The notes beneath the pieces were generated by a model. It saw nothing but the letters and a program-made list of their open reading frames with translations, did not search any database and had not been told where the DNA came from. A DNA stretch of 64,000 nt from positions 1 to 64,000 of the forward strand of contig NBIV01000149.1 in NCBI GenBank assembly GCA_003194525.1, read 5' to 3'. The DNA is from Gracilariopsis chorda (taxonomy: Eukaryota; Rhodophyta; Florideophyceae; Gracilariales; Gracilariaceae). This document shows, piece by piece, positions 52,183-62,761 of the stretch (its first letter is position 1; each line of letters starts with the position of its first letter). The position numbers and the translations under genes are program-made.

Positions 52183-53892
52183 ATGCTTTCCTTCGTAACT
52201 ATGAAGATCCCAAGGGCCTTCCTGGTCATATCCGTACTGTTCATCGCTCGACAGGTGTCTGCAGATCTGAATTCAGTAACACGCCAGAGTACAAGTTGTA
52301 GCACTGACGGAGATTGTATCGATGGGTTCTTCTTCCCCGTTCTGAGATGCGTCAACGGTTTGTGTATAGATCCAACTGCGGCCGCCCCTGCAGCACCGCT
52401 CCTGGCTATGGCTATACCCGCACCAGGTGTTCCGGCAGGCGGTCTGGGAGCTCCTTGTACTTCGATCCGAAGCTGTGCGAGCGGCCTTATCTGTGTTTCT
52501 CAAAACCCGGGTGGAAGATGTGCCAAAGCAGATGGAGCACTCGGTCTGGCTCATTTCATGGTCAACCTTATCCAAGAAGATTACACGCCTTCGACTGGAA
52601 CGGAACCACTCCCGGATCAAGGAGGTGCCACACGGACTTCGCGTGCTTTGGCCATCATCTTCCTGGCCGCGCATGACGCGTTCGGGATCATTTCTGGAGC
52701 GTTTGCGCCAAAGATCACTTCGCGATCTGTACAAACGGAGTCGCGTCGTACACTGGCCAGCTCGAGCTCTCCAAACATGAACCGGGAGAGACAGGCGGAA
52801 GCGGCAATGCAAGCAGCCGCTTTTACAGCTGCGAAATTATTGTATCCTTCTCTCGAGCAAATCGTTGATCCCGTGCTGAAGAACGTGACCGACGGAGCGA
52901 TTGAAGCTTTCGTGAGGTTTGGTGAAGTGGTAGGGCGCACTTGGTTCCGTATTCGATTGGGGGATGGCTCTCAAAGAGATCAGTTGGACGACATATTCGC
53001 TATTGGAGAGTTTTTGCGACATCAACCCGACCCTAACTTCCCACTGGTAACGAACATTGAAGAGGGGGTTCAAAGGAACTTTGGGAGATTCTGGGGTAGA
53101 GTTCGGCCTTTTCAACTATCCAACGTTCGTAGGGAGGCGTTTTTAGGGCCGTTCCCGAAGTTCGAGTCGGACGAGTATCGAGCGAATCTTGAAGAAGTTA
53201 CAATCAAGGGGCAATGCAACGACCTTACTCTTCCGAACGGTGTGAGGCTGGAAGACATTGGTATCTTCTGGGGGTATGATGGGGCATTGGGAATTGGGGT
53301 TCCCCCTCGACTGTACTTACAGGTGGTGTTGGCATTGCGAGAGTTGCAGGGGCTGTCGTTACGTGAGCAGATCCGTGCGTTGACGGCTGTGAACGTGGCA
53401 ATGGCAGATGCCGGTATCGCGGCATGGTTTTGGAAATTCTTCTACGACCTGTGGCGCCCCACTATCGGAGTTCGAAACGATACGATAAGCGCGATGCCGG
53501 AGTGGAACCCGCGCGGGGTGCCGTTGAGTAACATTGTTACGACGCCGAAACCGCCGTTTTGTGTAGGGCTGAACCCGAACTTCCCGGCGTACCCGTCCGG
53601 ACACGCGTCTTTCGGCACGGCGGCGTTTGCCACGATTGCCAAAATGCTGTCCAAGCGGCCGCGCGACCTTGCGGTGGCGATCACGTCGGACGAATTTAAC
53701 GGGCGGACGATTGAGGGCACCACCGGGCTGGTGCGTAGAGAGTTCACACAGCGGATCAGCCTGCAGGAGGCGATTGAACAGAACAAGGACAGTCGGGTGT
53801 TCCTGGGCGTTCACTGGCGGTTTGACTCGGAGGGCGGAGACGTTGTGGGGCAGCAGGTGGCGGATATAGTGGCGCGTGCGTTTTCAGTGTGA
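52183..53892 (+). CDS. Vanadium-dependent haloperoxidase (bromoperoxidase type), secreted
   Basis: 569 residues, intronless, ATG at 52183 (a second Met follows 6 codons on). Oxidises bromide, iodide or chloride with hydrogen peroxide to hypohalous acid, giving halogenated metabolites and removing peroxide. The vanadate site is complete: KFFYDLWRP (Lys418, Arg425), PSGH (Ser472, Gly473, His474) and SRVFLGVHW (Arg538, His544, the His bound to vanadium). This is the acid-phosphatase-like helical fold of red-algal enzymes, and the length fits the roughly 600 residues of Corallina-type enzymes. A signal peptide (KIPRAFLVISVLFIARQVSA) sends it to the apoplast. Residues about 30-115 hold two Cys-rich segments (CSTDGDCIDG ... 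CVNGLC and CTSIRSCASGLIC ... RC) before the catalytic part; their role is unclear. It has no close functional neighbours. Confidence 0.95.
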   Translation: MLSFVTMKIPRAFLVISVLFIARQVSADLNSVTRQSTSCSTDGDCIDGFFFPVLRCVNGLCIDPTAAAPAAPLLAMAIPAPGVPAGGLGAPCTSIRSCASGLICVSQNPGGRCAKADGALGLAHFMVNLIQEDYTPSTGTEPLPDQGGATRTSRALAIIFLAAHDAFGIISGAFAPKITSRSVQTESRRTLASSSSPNMNRERQAEAAMQAAAFTAAKLLYPSLEQIVDPVLKNVTDGAIEAFVRFGEVVGRTWFRIRLGDGSQRDQLDDIFAIGEFLRHQPDPNFPLVTNIEEGVQRNFGRFWGRVRPFQLSNVRREAFLGPFPKFESDEYRANLEEVTIKGQCNDLTLPNGVRLEDIGIFWGYDGALGIGVPPRLYLQVVLALRELQGLSLREQIRALTAVNVAMADAGIAAWFWKFFYDLWRPTIGVRNDTISAMPEWNPRGVPLSNIVTTPKPPFCVGLNPNFPAYPSGHASFGTAAFATIAKMLSKRPRDLAVAITSDEFNGRTIEGTTGLVRREFTQRISLQEAIEQNKDSRVFLGVHWRFDSEGGDVVGQQVADIVARAFSV

Positions 53893-54547
53893 TAGCGTGG
53901 AAGCAAGCGCAAGCGGTGACGCCGCACAGCGCTGCGCGCGACCGTTATCGAACAGAGATGCGCATTGTTGGTGTTAATATGTACCTTTGGTACTGTAGCC
54001 GTGTGTACCGAAGGTAGGATTGCTAACCACTTAACCAGTGGCGCCTTCTGCTAAAGCAATGCTCAATGGCAGGCACCACAGGACGTAACTCGTGGTAAAG
54101 GGTTGCCGCTACCCACGGTATCTTAGGTTACGTTGTGCGTTTCTAAACGGCCGTCGCTTGCAAAGGTGAGCCTCTTTTGACTTCTTACAGCTATTTTTCT
54201 TACGCAGTCCTCGTATGTGCCCGTTTTGTGCGCCGTTCATTTGTCTCCTGCTCGTGCGCCGTGGCGCGTCCCTGAATAAGGCGTCCCTCGTCCACTGTCT
54301 CGCCGCCAATGCAAGCATCCCCCGTCGTGAACGTGCCACTGTTGCCCTGCCTTGTCTTTCATTCGCTGCTCTCTGGGGCACCGCCAACCACCCCCCCCCC
54401 CCCCCCCCCCTTCACCCTTCACGTATAGATACGGAAGGGTACCACCCTACCCCGTGCCCCTTCTCTATTCCCTGACTAGCCCCTCTTCCACCCACCCCCG
54501 ACCGCTGTACCGGCACTCCTGCTTCCCCCTCCCCTTTCCTCGTCGCC
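53893..54547. promoter_or_regulatory. Haloperoxidase 3' flank and glycosyltransferase promoter
   Basis: It contains a run of 20 C (54391-54410) about 140 bp before the glycosyltransferase start codon and a pyrimidine-rich leader up to the ATG (GTCGCCATGA, a good initiation context). Near 54030 the minus strand reads TGGTTAAGTGGTTAGC, tRNA A-box-like, without the rest of a tRNA. Confidence 0.45.
54391..54410 (+). repeat. Homopolymer of 20 cytosines
   Basis: An uninterrupted C run upstream of the glycosyltransferase gene, in a pyrimidine-rich stretch. The complementary G run could form a quadruplex; the C strand could form an i-motif. Length is probably variable and hard to assemble. Confidence 0.85.
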
Positions 54548-56767
54548 ATGAAGTCCACCCCAAAGCCTCCCGTGTGCCAGTTTCTACCCGCCCCCGCTCC
54601 ACCCCGCCGCAAAAAGCGCCGCTCCTCCTCAACCCCGCTCCCCCTCAAGCACATTCCCCCATCCCCCTCCCCATCCTCCAACTTTTCCCTCGCCTCTCTC
54701 ACCTCTCTCACCTCGTTCGCAACCCTAAAATCCCCCACCGCCATCAAGCTCTTCTCACATTCTTCACTCTTCCTCTCCCGCTCCCTCCGCAATCTCGCTC
54801 GCAAGACGCCAGTCGTCTTCGTCCTCGTCCTTCCCGTGCTGCTTCTTTTCGTGTTGGAACTGCCCTGGAGACTGTTTCCCTCCCAACCGTACGAACCCCT
54901 TCGCCACTTTCACAGACAATTGGCGCCTTCCAACTCCACCTTCCTCACCCCCGACCACATCCGCCCCGGCATTTCCATCGTCGCTTGTTGCATGAATCGC
55001 CATGGCACTCTGCAACACGTGCTTTCAGATTGGCGTCAAGTTGATAACGTTTCTGAAATTGTCATTGTTGATTGGTCTTCTGATCCTCCCTTACGCCCTT
55101 CTATTGCCGATGCCCTTCGATCCGATTCGCGCATCCGCCTTCTGCGCGTCGATTCAGAAGCGGCCTGGGTTCTTTCCCGCGCCTACAACCTCGCAATGCG
55201 TTCCGCATCCTTCGACACCATCATTCGTACCGACTGCGACTACTCGCTGCACAAGCATTTTGTGTCTGCGCATCCTATGCGACAACGCACCTTCTACGCG
55301 GGCAACTATAACGCCGCGCGCAACGAGAACGAAGTGCATCTAAACGGCGCCGTGTTCATCCGTCGCGCCGATGTACTTGACATTGGCGGCTACGACGAAC
55401 GCATCCAGACGTATGGGTGGGACGACGAGGACTTGTACACGCGCCTGGCACAATCGGGCCTACAAAAACAAAACATCAGCTACGACCACATTTCTCACGT
55501 GCCGCACCCGGACAAGGAACGTGCGCAGAAGGATGTGAGCTTTGTCCAAGTGGAGATTGATCTCAACTCGCTGTTACTCAAGCAGTTACCCAAGTGGAAT
55601 TCATCCGTCATGACGCATCTCACCCGACAATGGGCCGTCACCGAACAGCTCGACGAGCAGTACACGGTTCTGCACGCGGTGTCTCGGCCGCGCGCTCTCA
55701 AGGACCTGGTGTCTGAACAACGGCGCGACGAGGCGTGGAACACGGCGCTTGGACAACGTCTAGCGAATGATTACGCCATTCCTTGGGACATCATGGTGAC
55801 GATGAGCGCGGAGCAAAAACGAGTGCTGCTGTCGCGGCTGAATGGCAGAATGTCGCACCGGTCCGATTCGCGACCGACACGAGTGCTGTTCGCGCATGTG
55901 ATGCATGGACTGGGCAACCGACTGCGCGCGCTGGCAAGTGCAATGGCGTTTGCGAACGCAACTGATCGTGAGTTGGTGCTGATTTGGGAGAAGGACGCGC
56001 ACATTGCTGCCGATTTTGACGAGCTGTTCGAGGACGACATGGTGGTGATGAAACAGTTCAAACCGAAGTGGCCGTTCAAAGGGTACGACCGATACGACAA
56101 GTCATGGCTGAGTTTCGAGATGTACAACTACATGGAAATGGAGGGACAGGGCGCTGTAAAAGGGCAGTTGATTGCGGACGAAGCGGACAAGCACATGTAC
56201 TTCAAGAGCGCATATGTGATGGAAGCGGACGCGCGACTGACGGATTGGGAGTCTTCCAACAGGATGCTGCGGTCGCTGAGGGCTGTGAAGGAGGTGCGCG
56301 AGGCGGTTGAAGGATTTGAAAAGCAGGGGCTGTCGTCGATGGTAGGGGTGCACATTCGGGACCGCACGCTGGATAGGGACATCAGCAACGTGAAGTTTGA
56401 CGCGGAGTACGGCAGCGCGGCGTCGCGGGAAATGGAGTTTTGGCGGCGGAAGAGCGGGTACAGGCGGTTTGTGAAGGAGATGCAACGAGTTGTGGCGAGC
56501 GATTCGACGGCGCGGTTCTTCGTGGCAACGGACACGGTGGAGGTGCTGCAACGGCTGCAGGAGCAGTTTGGACGCAAGGTGGTGTGGATGAGGCGCGACT
56601 GCGACGGGCGTGATGGACGGTGCGTGAGGTTTGCGTTGGTGGATATGATGTGTCTGGCTCGCAGTCGGGAGCTTTGGGGGTCGAACTGGAGCTCGTTTAC
56701 GGAAGCGGCTTCTCGACTTGGGGGCAAGAAAGCGCGGTTGGCTGGCGTGGACTTTGCAAAGGAGTAG
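54548..56767 (+). CDS. Golgi-type bifunctional glycosyltransferase (GT2/galactosyltransferase-like plus fucosyltransferase-like)
   Basis: 739 residues, intronless. Type II membrane layout: a Pro/Ser/Lys-rich cytosolic tail (1-85), one membrane span (about 88-106, PVVFVLVLPVLLLFVLELPW) and a lumenal part. Domain 1 (about 140-330) is a GT-A fold: ISIVACCMNRHGTLQHVL, VIVDWSSDP, a DXD-like DCD at 229-231, NGAVFIRRADVLDIGGYDER and GWDDEDLYTRL, the last being the galactosyltransferase C-terminal signature. Domain 2 (about 445-735) begins LFAHVMHGLGNRLRALASA, has GVHIRDRT (600-607) and FFVATDT, and resembles the GT-B fold of alpha-1,6/O-fucosyltransferase relatives. It probably makes or decorates wall polysaccharide or glycoprotein glycans with sugar nucleotides in the Golgi; donor and acceptor are not readable. 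Two transferase domains in one chain suggest paired steps. Confidence 0.85.
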   Translation: MKSTPKPPVCQFLPAPAPPRRKKRRSSSTPLPLKHIPPSPSPSSNFSLASLTSLTSFATLKSPTAIKLFSHSSLFLSRSLRNLARKTPVVFVLVLPVLLLFVLELPWRLFPSQPYEPLRHFHRQLAPSNSTFLTPDHIRPGISIVACCMNRHGTLQHVLSDWRQVDNVSEIVIVDWSSDPPLRPSIADALRSDSRIRLLRVDSEAAWVLSRAYNLAMRSASFDTIIRTDCDYSLHKHFVSAHPMRQRTFYAGNYNAARNENEVHLNGAVFIRRADVLDIGGYDERIQTYGWDDEDLYTRLAQSGLQKQNISYDHISHVPHPDKERAQKDVSFVQVEIDLNSLLLKQLPKWNSSVMTHLTRQWAVTEQLDEQYTVLHAVSRPRALKDLVSEQRRDEAWNTALGQRLANDYAIPWDIMVTMSAEQKRVLLSRLNGRMSHRSDSRPTRVLFAHVMHGLGNRLRALASAMAFANATDRELVLIWEKDAHIAADFDELFEDDMVVMKQFKPKWPFKGYDRYDKSWLSFEMYNYMEMEGQGAVKGQLIADEADKHMYFKSAYVMEADARLTDWESSNRMLRSLRAVKEVREAVEGFEKQGLSSMVGVHIRDRTLDRDISNVKFDAEYGSAASREMEFWRRKSGYRRFVKEMQRVVASDSTARFFVATDTVEVLQRLQEQFGRKVVWMRRDCDGRDGRCVRFALVDMMCLARSRELWGSNWSSFTEAASRLGGKKARLAGVDFAKE

Positions 56768-57540
56768 CGGGTTATTATTATTTTTGGTTTAGACGGGTTG
56801 TTGTTGTTGTTGTTGTTATTGTAGGTGGGGGGGGTGTAGGGTGTGGGGGTGTGTAGCGTGTGCAGCGGTAGCGCATTGTTGTGCATGTTTTTTTCTTTTT
56901 TGTTTTCCTTGTTTTTCGTGTAGCAGCTAGTAGATAGCTGTCGGGTGTGCACGCTTTGTAAACGAGATAGCAAAGGTATGTGGTTGTGCTCGTTGTATGT
57001 ATGCACAGGGGGGGTTTTGGGTGCAAGAGATGTGTGTGTCTATGAGGTTTGCATGTGGTTGGCAGCGCAGAGTGGAGTGCGGATGCGGGTACGGGTGCGG
57101 ACTCGGGTTGCGGGCGGCACCGACGAGTCGGGGAATGAATGACGAAAGGCGAAATGAATGGTGACAAGGAGCGGCGCTGTATTTATGAACGCGTATGGCG
57201 AACGAATTCACAATTTGCATGGCACCAATTGGCAGTTGGTGTGTGGTGTGTGGTGTGTGGTGTGCGGTGTGCGCCGCGGCTGCTGCCTGGTTGCCGTGGC
57301 GGCAGTGTACGCACAGCAGCGCGCTGCTGACAGCGGCCTTATTTTGGCCACCTCTCCAGATGCACACGCGCCGCCTGTGTTGCGCACGTGGCCACTGGCG
57401 CGCGCTACATGCGTGGACAACGGGTACACGCGCCACGACGCGCTGCATGGCGCGCGCTTGATGAGTGCTGGTGCATGGCTGCGCGGTGAATGACGATTTC
57501 TCCGATGACGGGCCCTTTGCGCTGGCACGGCGGTAGGCGC
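56768..57540. repeat. Intergenic region with simple repeats
   Basis: 3' flank of the glycosyltransferase gene. A GTT repeat is at 56797-56817, a T/G-rich stretch at 56820-57010 and a GTGTG/TGTGG repeat at 57237-57272. The open stretches on both strands are low-complexity by-products. Confidence 0.6.
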
Positions 57541-58315
57541 ACTCCTGTAGGTTTAGACTACAATCGGTATGCGGTAACCTGTAGGTCGAAGTAGCTACGA
57601 TAGATCGATGCGGTAGAGTAGGATCGACTTAGAAGCCCAGAGCTGACAACAGCCTCTGTACGCAGCCGGATACGGACAACCGTATGGTCCTTTACTGCTA
57701 ATCTTATACTTGTCTGTCTTCTTCCTCAAGGGTGGAGACCGAGACGGTGTAGTAGCTAGACTAAATAAAATTACTCTAGCTGGTACTGCAGCTTCCACCC
57801 ATGTGGGAGCTCCCGTGAAAGTACAGCTTACAGCCACACATTCACACTCCCTCCACTTTCATGGGAGCTCCAAATGGTGATGTATTCATGAACAAGACAA
57901 AGAAAGGAAGCAAACCAATGCGGTAGAACGGTTTATCATCCTCCTGAGGTGGCAGGTATCAAGACTCGAACCCGCGTCCCAGCCAAATCACCTGACACGT
58001 GGCTTGTCGCGTATAAATACCATGTGGTGCACCCCTGTTGGCAGTGGGAACTAACCTGCGTCGACAGACGTGAGGGCGCGGACGTGCTTAGCTGTGGTGC
58101 CCATACACGGCTATAGCAGAATTGAGGAGTCCGGCTACGCTGGATAAGAGGGGCTTTCCAGATACAGTGCCGTACGTCTCCGTTCTTGGTGATTCATTTT
58201 CCCCCGTGCGGTCGTAGTCCATTTCCTTTTGCAAGAACTGAAGGTAAGATCAGAACTTGGTAGAACAAATCCCAACCTTGAAGGTGTGAGTCCAAATCTG
58301 TGCGAAAAGCAGCTC
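57541..58315 (-). other. Probable copia 3' LTR region, ends not resolved
   Basis: The stretch follows the RNase H end of the copia element. On the minus strand a purine tract GGGGGAAAATGAA ends near 58195 and may be the polypurine tract, placing the LTR between about 57540 and 58195. A TATA-like TATAAATA is at 58012. A GGTTCGAGTC string (minus strand, near 57970) looks like a tRNA B box, but its flanks do not fold. The other LTR is outside the window, so I cannot fix the boundary. Confidence 0.35.
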
Positions 58316-59092
58316 CTAATCCGAACGGAGTATGAACTGCACTGGCTTCACATGCCAGTAACCTTTACGGGGAACAGTCCGAAGTGGTGTCCTGTCCGTC
58401 CTTTTGGTGAGGTGGTCCGCCAAGTTTTGGCCACTGCGAATAAAACCGATGTCGGAGATCTTTCCCGAGCGATATCCTTCACGTGCGATAGCTTTGTCTA
58501 TCATCAATCGCTTCTCTGCGGTGCGTGACCCCTTGTGGATAATGTCGAAGAGCGACTTCGAATCCATCAGGAGAGAAACCGGTAGCGGTGAGCAACTGAG
58601 TAGAAGTCCGAGTTCGGTCGACAGAGTGTAGGCGATGTCGAATATGTCTGCAAAGGCGATGAGTTCTGCTGCAAACGCCGAACGGGTGACTCTGCGCGCC
58701 TTGTAGGACTTGAAACCAATTGATAACACAGCTCCAGAGCGGTCAGAAAGGAACAAGAGGTAGCCCAAATGAGAACTTAAGTCCGCATTGGTGGCGAACG
58801 ATGCATCTGATACACCAAGAACCTGTAAGGAGTCGATGTCCAATTTAGGAAAGTACAGCGATACTGGGTACTTCTTCAATACCTGTATGGTTTCGTCCAC
58901 TTCCTTTAGGATCCTTTTGCGGTCTGCTTCAAAGCGATCGCGTGTGACTTGCGTGAGCTGTGAGACTTCGTATAGAATGTCTATACGCGAATGAGCGAGC
59001 CAAGCAAGCTGCATGCGGATTGAAGTGAAGTCCTCAGAAGTGCAATTGACCGATAACGGTTTCAGCTTCTCGACATACTTCTGCTGCGATAT
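58316..59092 (-). CDS. Copia RNase H region
   Basis: YVEKLKPLSVNCTSEDFTSI, LGVSDASFATNADLSSHLGY, RSAFAAELIAFADIFDIAYT, SLLMDSKSLFDII and IRSGQNLADHLTKR are the standard copia RT-connection and RNase H blocks. It ends shortly after LADHLTK, as is usual. Bounded on the right by the solo LTR at 59093. Confidence 0.85.
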   Translation of the reverse strand: MSQQKYVEKLKPLSVNCTSEDFTSIRMQLAWLAHSRIDILYEVSQLTQVTRDRFEADRKRILKEVDETIQVLKKYPVSLYFPKLDIDSLQVLGVSDASFATNADLSSHLGYLLFLSDRSGAVLSIGFKSYKARRVTRSAFAAELIAFADIFDIAYTLSTELGLLLSCSPLPVSLLMDSKSLFDIIHKGSRTAEKRLMIDKAIAREGYRSGKISDIGFIRSGQNLADHLTKRTDRTPLRTVPRKGYWHVKPVQFILRSD

Positions 59093-59920
59093 TGTGGTGC
59101 AATGCCCCAAAGGGGAAAAACACCGAAAGACGTTCGGGATCTTCCTCTCACGAGGTGAACCCAGTTGGGTAGAGCCCTCCCAGAGGTGTCACGGCGAAGC
59201 CGGTTTGTAAGACCAGGGACACCTGTCGCGACTCGCGCAGGGAGGTGAAGGCGAAGAATCGGTATCCGCGTGAGCGGGGTGTGATCCTCAGTAGAGGTAT
59301 GTTTCCAAGTAAGTGGGGATGTGTGAGCGGATGCGCACACGAGGGCCGCGGAAAGCGGGAGGTGCTACCCTAAAAAGGGGGAAAAAAGAAGGGCGAAGAG
59401 AAGGAAGAGAGGACGAAGTGAGTCGCGAGAGCGACGAACGGATACGGCAATGCCGGTGGACAGGACTCCCTATACAGGGCAAAACACCAATATGATTGGA
59501 ACAATTATACCCCCAAGGATGGGCTTCTTTAGATGTGCAAGGGGGTTAGATGTCCCGTGGTTTACGGCGTTTCCCTCCAAGGAGGAGTAGAGCACGCGCG
59601 CAAGCGGCAACAACTAGAGCCAATTCCCCAGGTTGGGGTTCCTTGTTGAGGAAGGTTTACTGGTGCGACGGCAGTGCGCCGTTGCACTAAGTACTAGCTT
59701 CCCAGAAATGGGTGTGAAAATAATAAATAATATTAACTAAAACACTCCACATTTCGTGGCAACATCCACTACTGTGGCCAACCGCCAATTGGCCCAAAAC
59801 CGTGTCCTACCTGTCCATACCCACCAATGTGGGGCGTAGTTCATATACACACTACACAACCGATAATATTGGGAAAGCATTCAAGTACCAAGAATCCCTC
59901 CCCGAGGGCGTTGCACTACC
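59093..59920 (-). repeat. Solo LTR of the C family in copia RT/RNase H (828 bp)
   Basis: TGTGGTGCAATGCCCC at the start, GGGCGTTGCAC near the end; flanked by GATAT on both sides (59088-59092 and 59921-59925). It has the same orientation as C1 and C2 and the same hairpin array. With no internal sequence, it is what remains after LTR-LTR recombination. Confidence 0.9.
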
Positions 59921-61928
59921 GATATGCATGCATTACCGGAACGGTCTTGTTCAATTTGAAATCCTGTAAAGGTGCATGGTAGTTCTGAGTCAGGCTTTGC
60001 CTCGAACTTCTTGCTGGTCAACTTGCATATCCTGCGGAAGTCTTTCGTCCCAGAGCGGAGTAGGTCATCGACGTATGACCCTGATACACCTATAAGGATG
60101 CCGTTGCGGATCAAATAGTAGAGCGCGGGGTCAGAGCGTAGCGCTTTCATCTCCAAGTCCGAACGGTGATGTTTGTCCATAGTGGCAAACCAAAGGTCAC
60201 CTGATTCACAAAGACCATAGAGGGGCTTCAGGAGCTGCAAACACTGATTTGGCTCGAGTTCGAATTCCTCAACGGGGTTGGCGATATAGAGATCGCGTGA
60301 AAGTGGTTCCATTGACTGCAAGTACGCTTGCGTAATTTCATTAGTCCAGACATCGTAACCTAAGAGGGCTGAGAGTGCAAGTATAATCCGAACGGTTTGC
60401 GGCTGAGGTGTCTGGTTGTAGTGCGCCATGAGGTGTTTCATCCGATGGCGGTGTCCTCCGATAAAATATCGGGCCTTGAACTTTTCTTCACCATCTTCGG
60501 TAGACTTGATTGCCAAAACAAATCTTCCAGGTAAAACATTACCGTCTGGTGGAATGTCCTGCTTAAGAATGACCTTAAAGGTGCCTCGTTCTAAAAGTCC
60601 ACGGATTTCGGCCTTCTTTGCCTCCGTCATCCGGGGATCTTTCGAGCGGGGGTCGGCAGCACTGATAATCTCAGTCATGTAGACATCATCAGAGCCTGAA
60701 CGGTATTTCAAGAAACCATTAAGGAGCTCACACATGTGAGTGTGCGTTACCTCTGAGGCGGATACATATGATTTAGCCTGTGCAAAGCTGAAGGAGCTTA
60801 AGTCCGAGTCGGGCGATAAGCGTAAGTAAACCAATTTGGAGTTGTTATCCACGCTATTCACCTCAAAGGGTCCGATCCATTCCCCGATACGGTTTGCAAC
60901 TAGCTTCTCCCTCCAGACGAGGACTTTGTCACCAGCTTGGTATGTGACATGAGCCAAAGGCGGAACATTATGACGCAATGCGCGTTGAACGCGGAGCTTC
61001 GCCATATGTTGCTCCATCTCCCTCCGTGCGGTGCTTGCCAGTTTGGCCCTTTCGTCCAGAGTGGCTCTAGACTGCAAGTCTTCGCCGATCGTGCGGAGTG
61101 AGGGAAATTCCCCAAATACCAATACGGACGGCACTAATCCTTCTGGTCCTAAGGTGTTGTTCATCGCATAAACTGAGAATGCGAGAAGCATGCCGGAGTC
61201 CATTTTGGGTGAAGCAAGCTTCAGTTTCCTGAAGGTCTTTCGCAGTGGGTCGTGGTAGCGTTCACCAATACCCATAGACGAGTAGGCTTCTATTCCCATG
61301 CGGACAACATCAATGTTGGAGGCCTTGGCGAGGGAAATGAAATTGTTCCCGAATGCGGAGCCTTGATCCACCTTTATACGGTTCGGTATGCCAGTGTATA
61401 TCAGTATCCAACACTGAACGACACACTTCCAGATGGACTTTGTTGATACATCTGACAAAAACCGAGCGGCGGAGAAGTGTGTCTGCGCATCCACCATATG
61501 GAGAACTGGTTTACCATCGAGGTACATGATGTCAATGATGACTTCTTCATTGAACCGAATGTTCTCGGTACCAATGGAAACTTTAAACCGAGTTGGTTCA
61601 GCCTGAATCCTTTGGTAGGTATCACAAGAACAACTGATGTCTTCGAGTTGCTTTTGTGTCTCCGTGGTGGTGTGTTCCGGTCGTGCTTTTCTTAAGAGGT
61701 TGTACAGTTTCTCCGAAGATGGATGGAAGAACTGTCGGTGCAGCTTCGTTAACTGCTGAGTACTGAACATCGTTAAAACCGGAACGGAGTATTGGGCATA
61801 GAGATGTCCATCAAACCTCGTTAGGGGCATGTGCCAATCGTCCATGGAGAAGGAGTTGTCTCCATCATCCACTATAGTCCGCTTGATTAGCTTATTGGTG
61901 ACTGTGCAGGGAGTCAACTTGTGTTGAT
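59921..61928 (-). CDS. Copia integrase and reverse transcriptase region
   Basis: Integrase: LHRQFFHPSSEKLYNLLRKA with following Cys residues (zinc finger), IDIMYLDGKPVLHMVDAQTH, KVDQGSAFG and MGIGERYHDPLRKTF (D,D,E core). RT: GTFKVILKQDIPPDG, YDVWTNEITQAYLQS, LLKPLYGLCESGDLWF and the SYVDDLL catalytic box. The integrase-to-RT order and these motifs place it in Ty1/copia. Bounded by solo LTRs on both sides. Confidence 0.88.
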
Positions 61929-62756
61929 TGAAGTGCAACGCCCTCAGGGAGGGATTCTTGGTACTTGATCGTTTTCCCGAGATTATCGGTTGTGTAGTGT
62001 GTATATGAACTACGCCCCACAATGGTGGGTATGGACACGTAGGACACGGTTTTGGGCCAATTGGCGGTTGGCCACAGTAGTGGATGTTGCCACGAAATGT
62101 GGAGTGTTTTAGTTAATATTATTTATTATTTTCACACCCATTTCTGGGAAGCTAGTACTTAGTGCAACGGCGCACTGCCGTCGCACCAGTAAACCTTCCC
62201 CAACAAGGGACCCCAACTTGGGGAATTGGCTCTAGTTGTTGCCGCTTGCGCGCGTGCTCTACTCCTCCTTGGAGGGAAACTCCGTAAACCACGGGACATC
62301 TAACCCCCTTGCTCATCTAAAGAAGCCCATCCTTGGGAGTATAATTGTTCCAATCATATTGGTGTTTCGCCCTGTATAGGGAGTCCTGTCCACCGGCATT
62401 GCTGTATCTGTTCGTCGCTCTCGCCACTCACTTTGTCCTTCCTTCCTCCTCTTCGCCCTTCCTTTTTTCCCCTTTTTAGGGTAGCACCTCCCGCTATCCG
62501 CGGCCCTCGTGTGCGCATCCGCTCACACATCCCCACTTACGTGGAAATATACCTCTACTGAGGACCACACCCCGCTCACGCGGATACCGATTCTTCGCCT
62601 TCACCTCCCTGCGCGAGTCGCGACAGGTGTCCCTGGTCTTACAAACCGGCTTCGCCGTGACACCTCTGGGAGGGCTCTACCCAACTGGGTTCACCTCGTG
62701 AGAGGAAGATCCCGAACGTCTTTCGGTGTTTTTCCCCTTTGGGGCATTGCACCACA
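61929..62756 (+). repeat. Solo LTR of the C family between copia protease and integrase (828 bp)
   Basis: On the plus strand TGAAGTGCAACGCCC ... GGGGCATTGCACCACA, i.e. opposite to the other solo LTR. Perfect 5-bp target duplication TTGAT at 61924-61928 and 62757-62761. Confidence 0.92.
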
Positions 62757-62761
62757 TTGAT

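Noticed and set aside
54010-54060. A-box-like TGGTTAAGTGGTTAGC on the minus strand
   Set aside because: No T arm or matching acceptor end within 100 nt.
57960-58030. tRNA-like string (B-box GGTTCGAGTC) on the minus strand
   Set aside because: A 67-nt segment begins and ends with complementary GGTAT/ATACC, but the T stem and anticodon stem do not pair well, so it is not a tRNA gene; at most a chance match or tRNA-derived relic.
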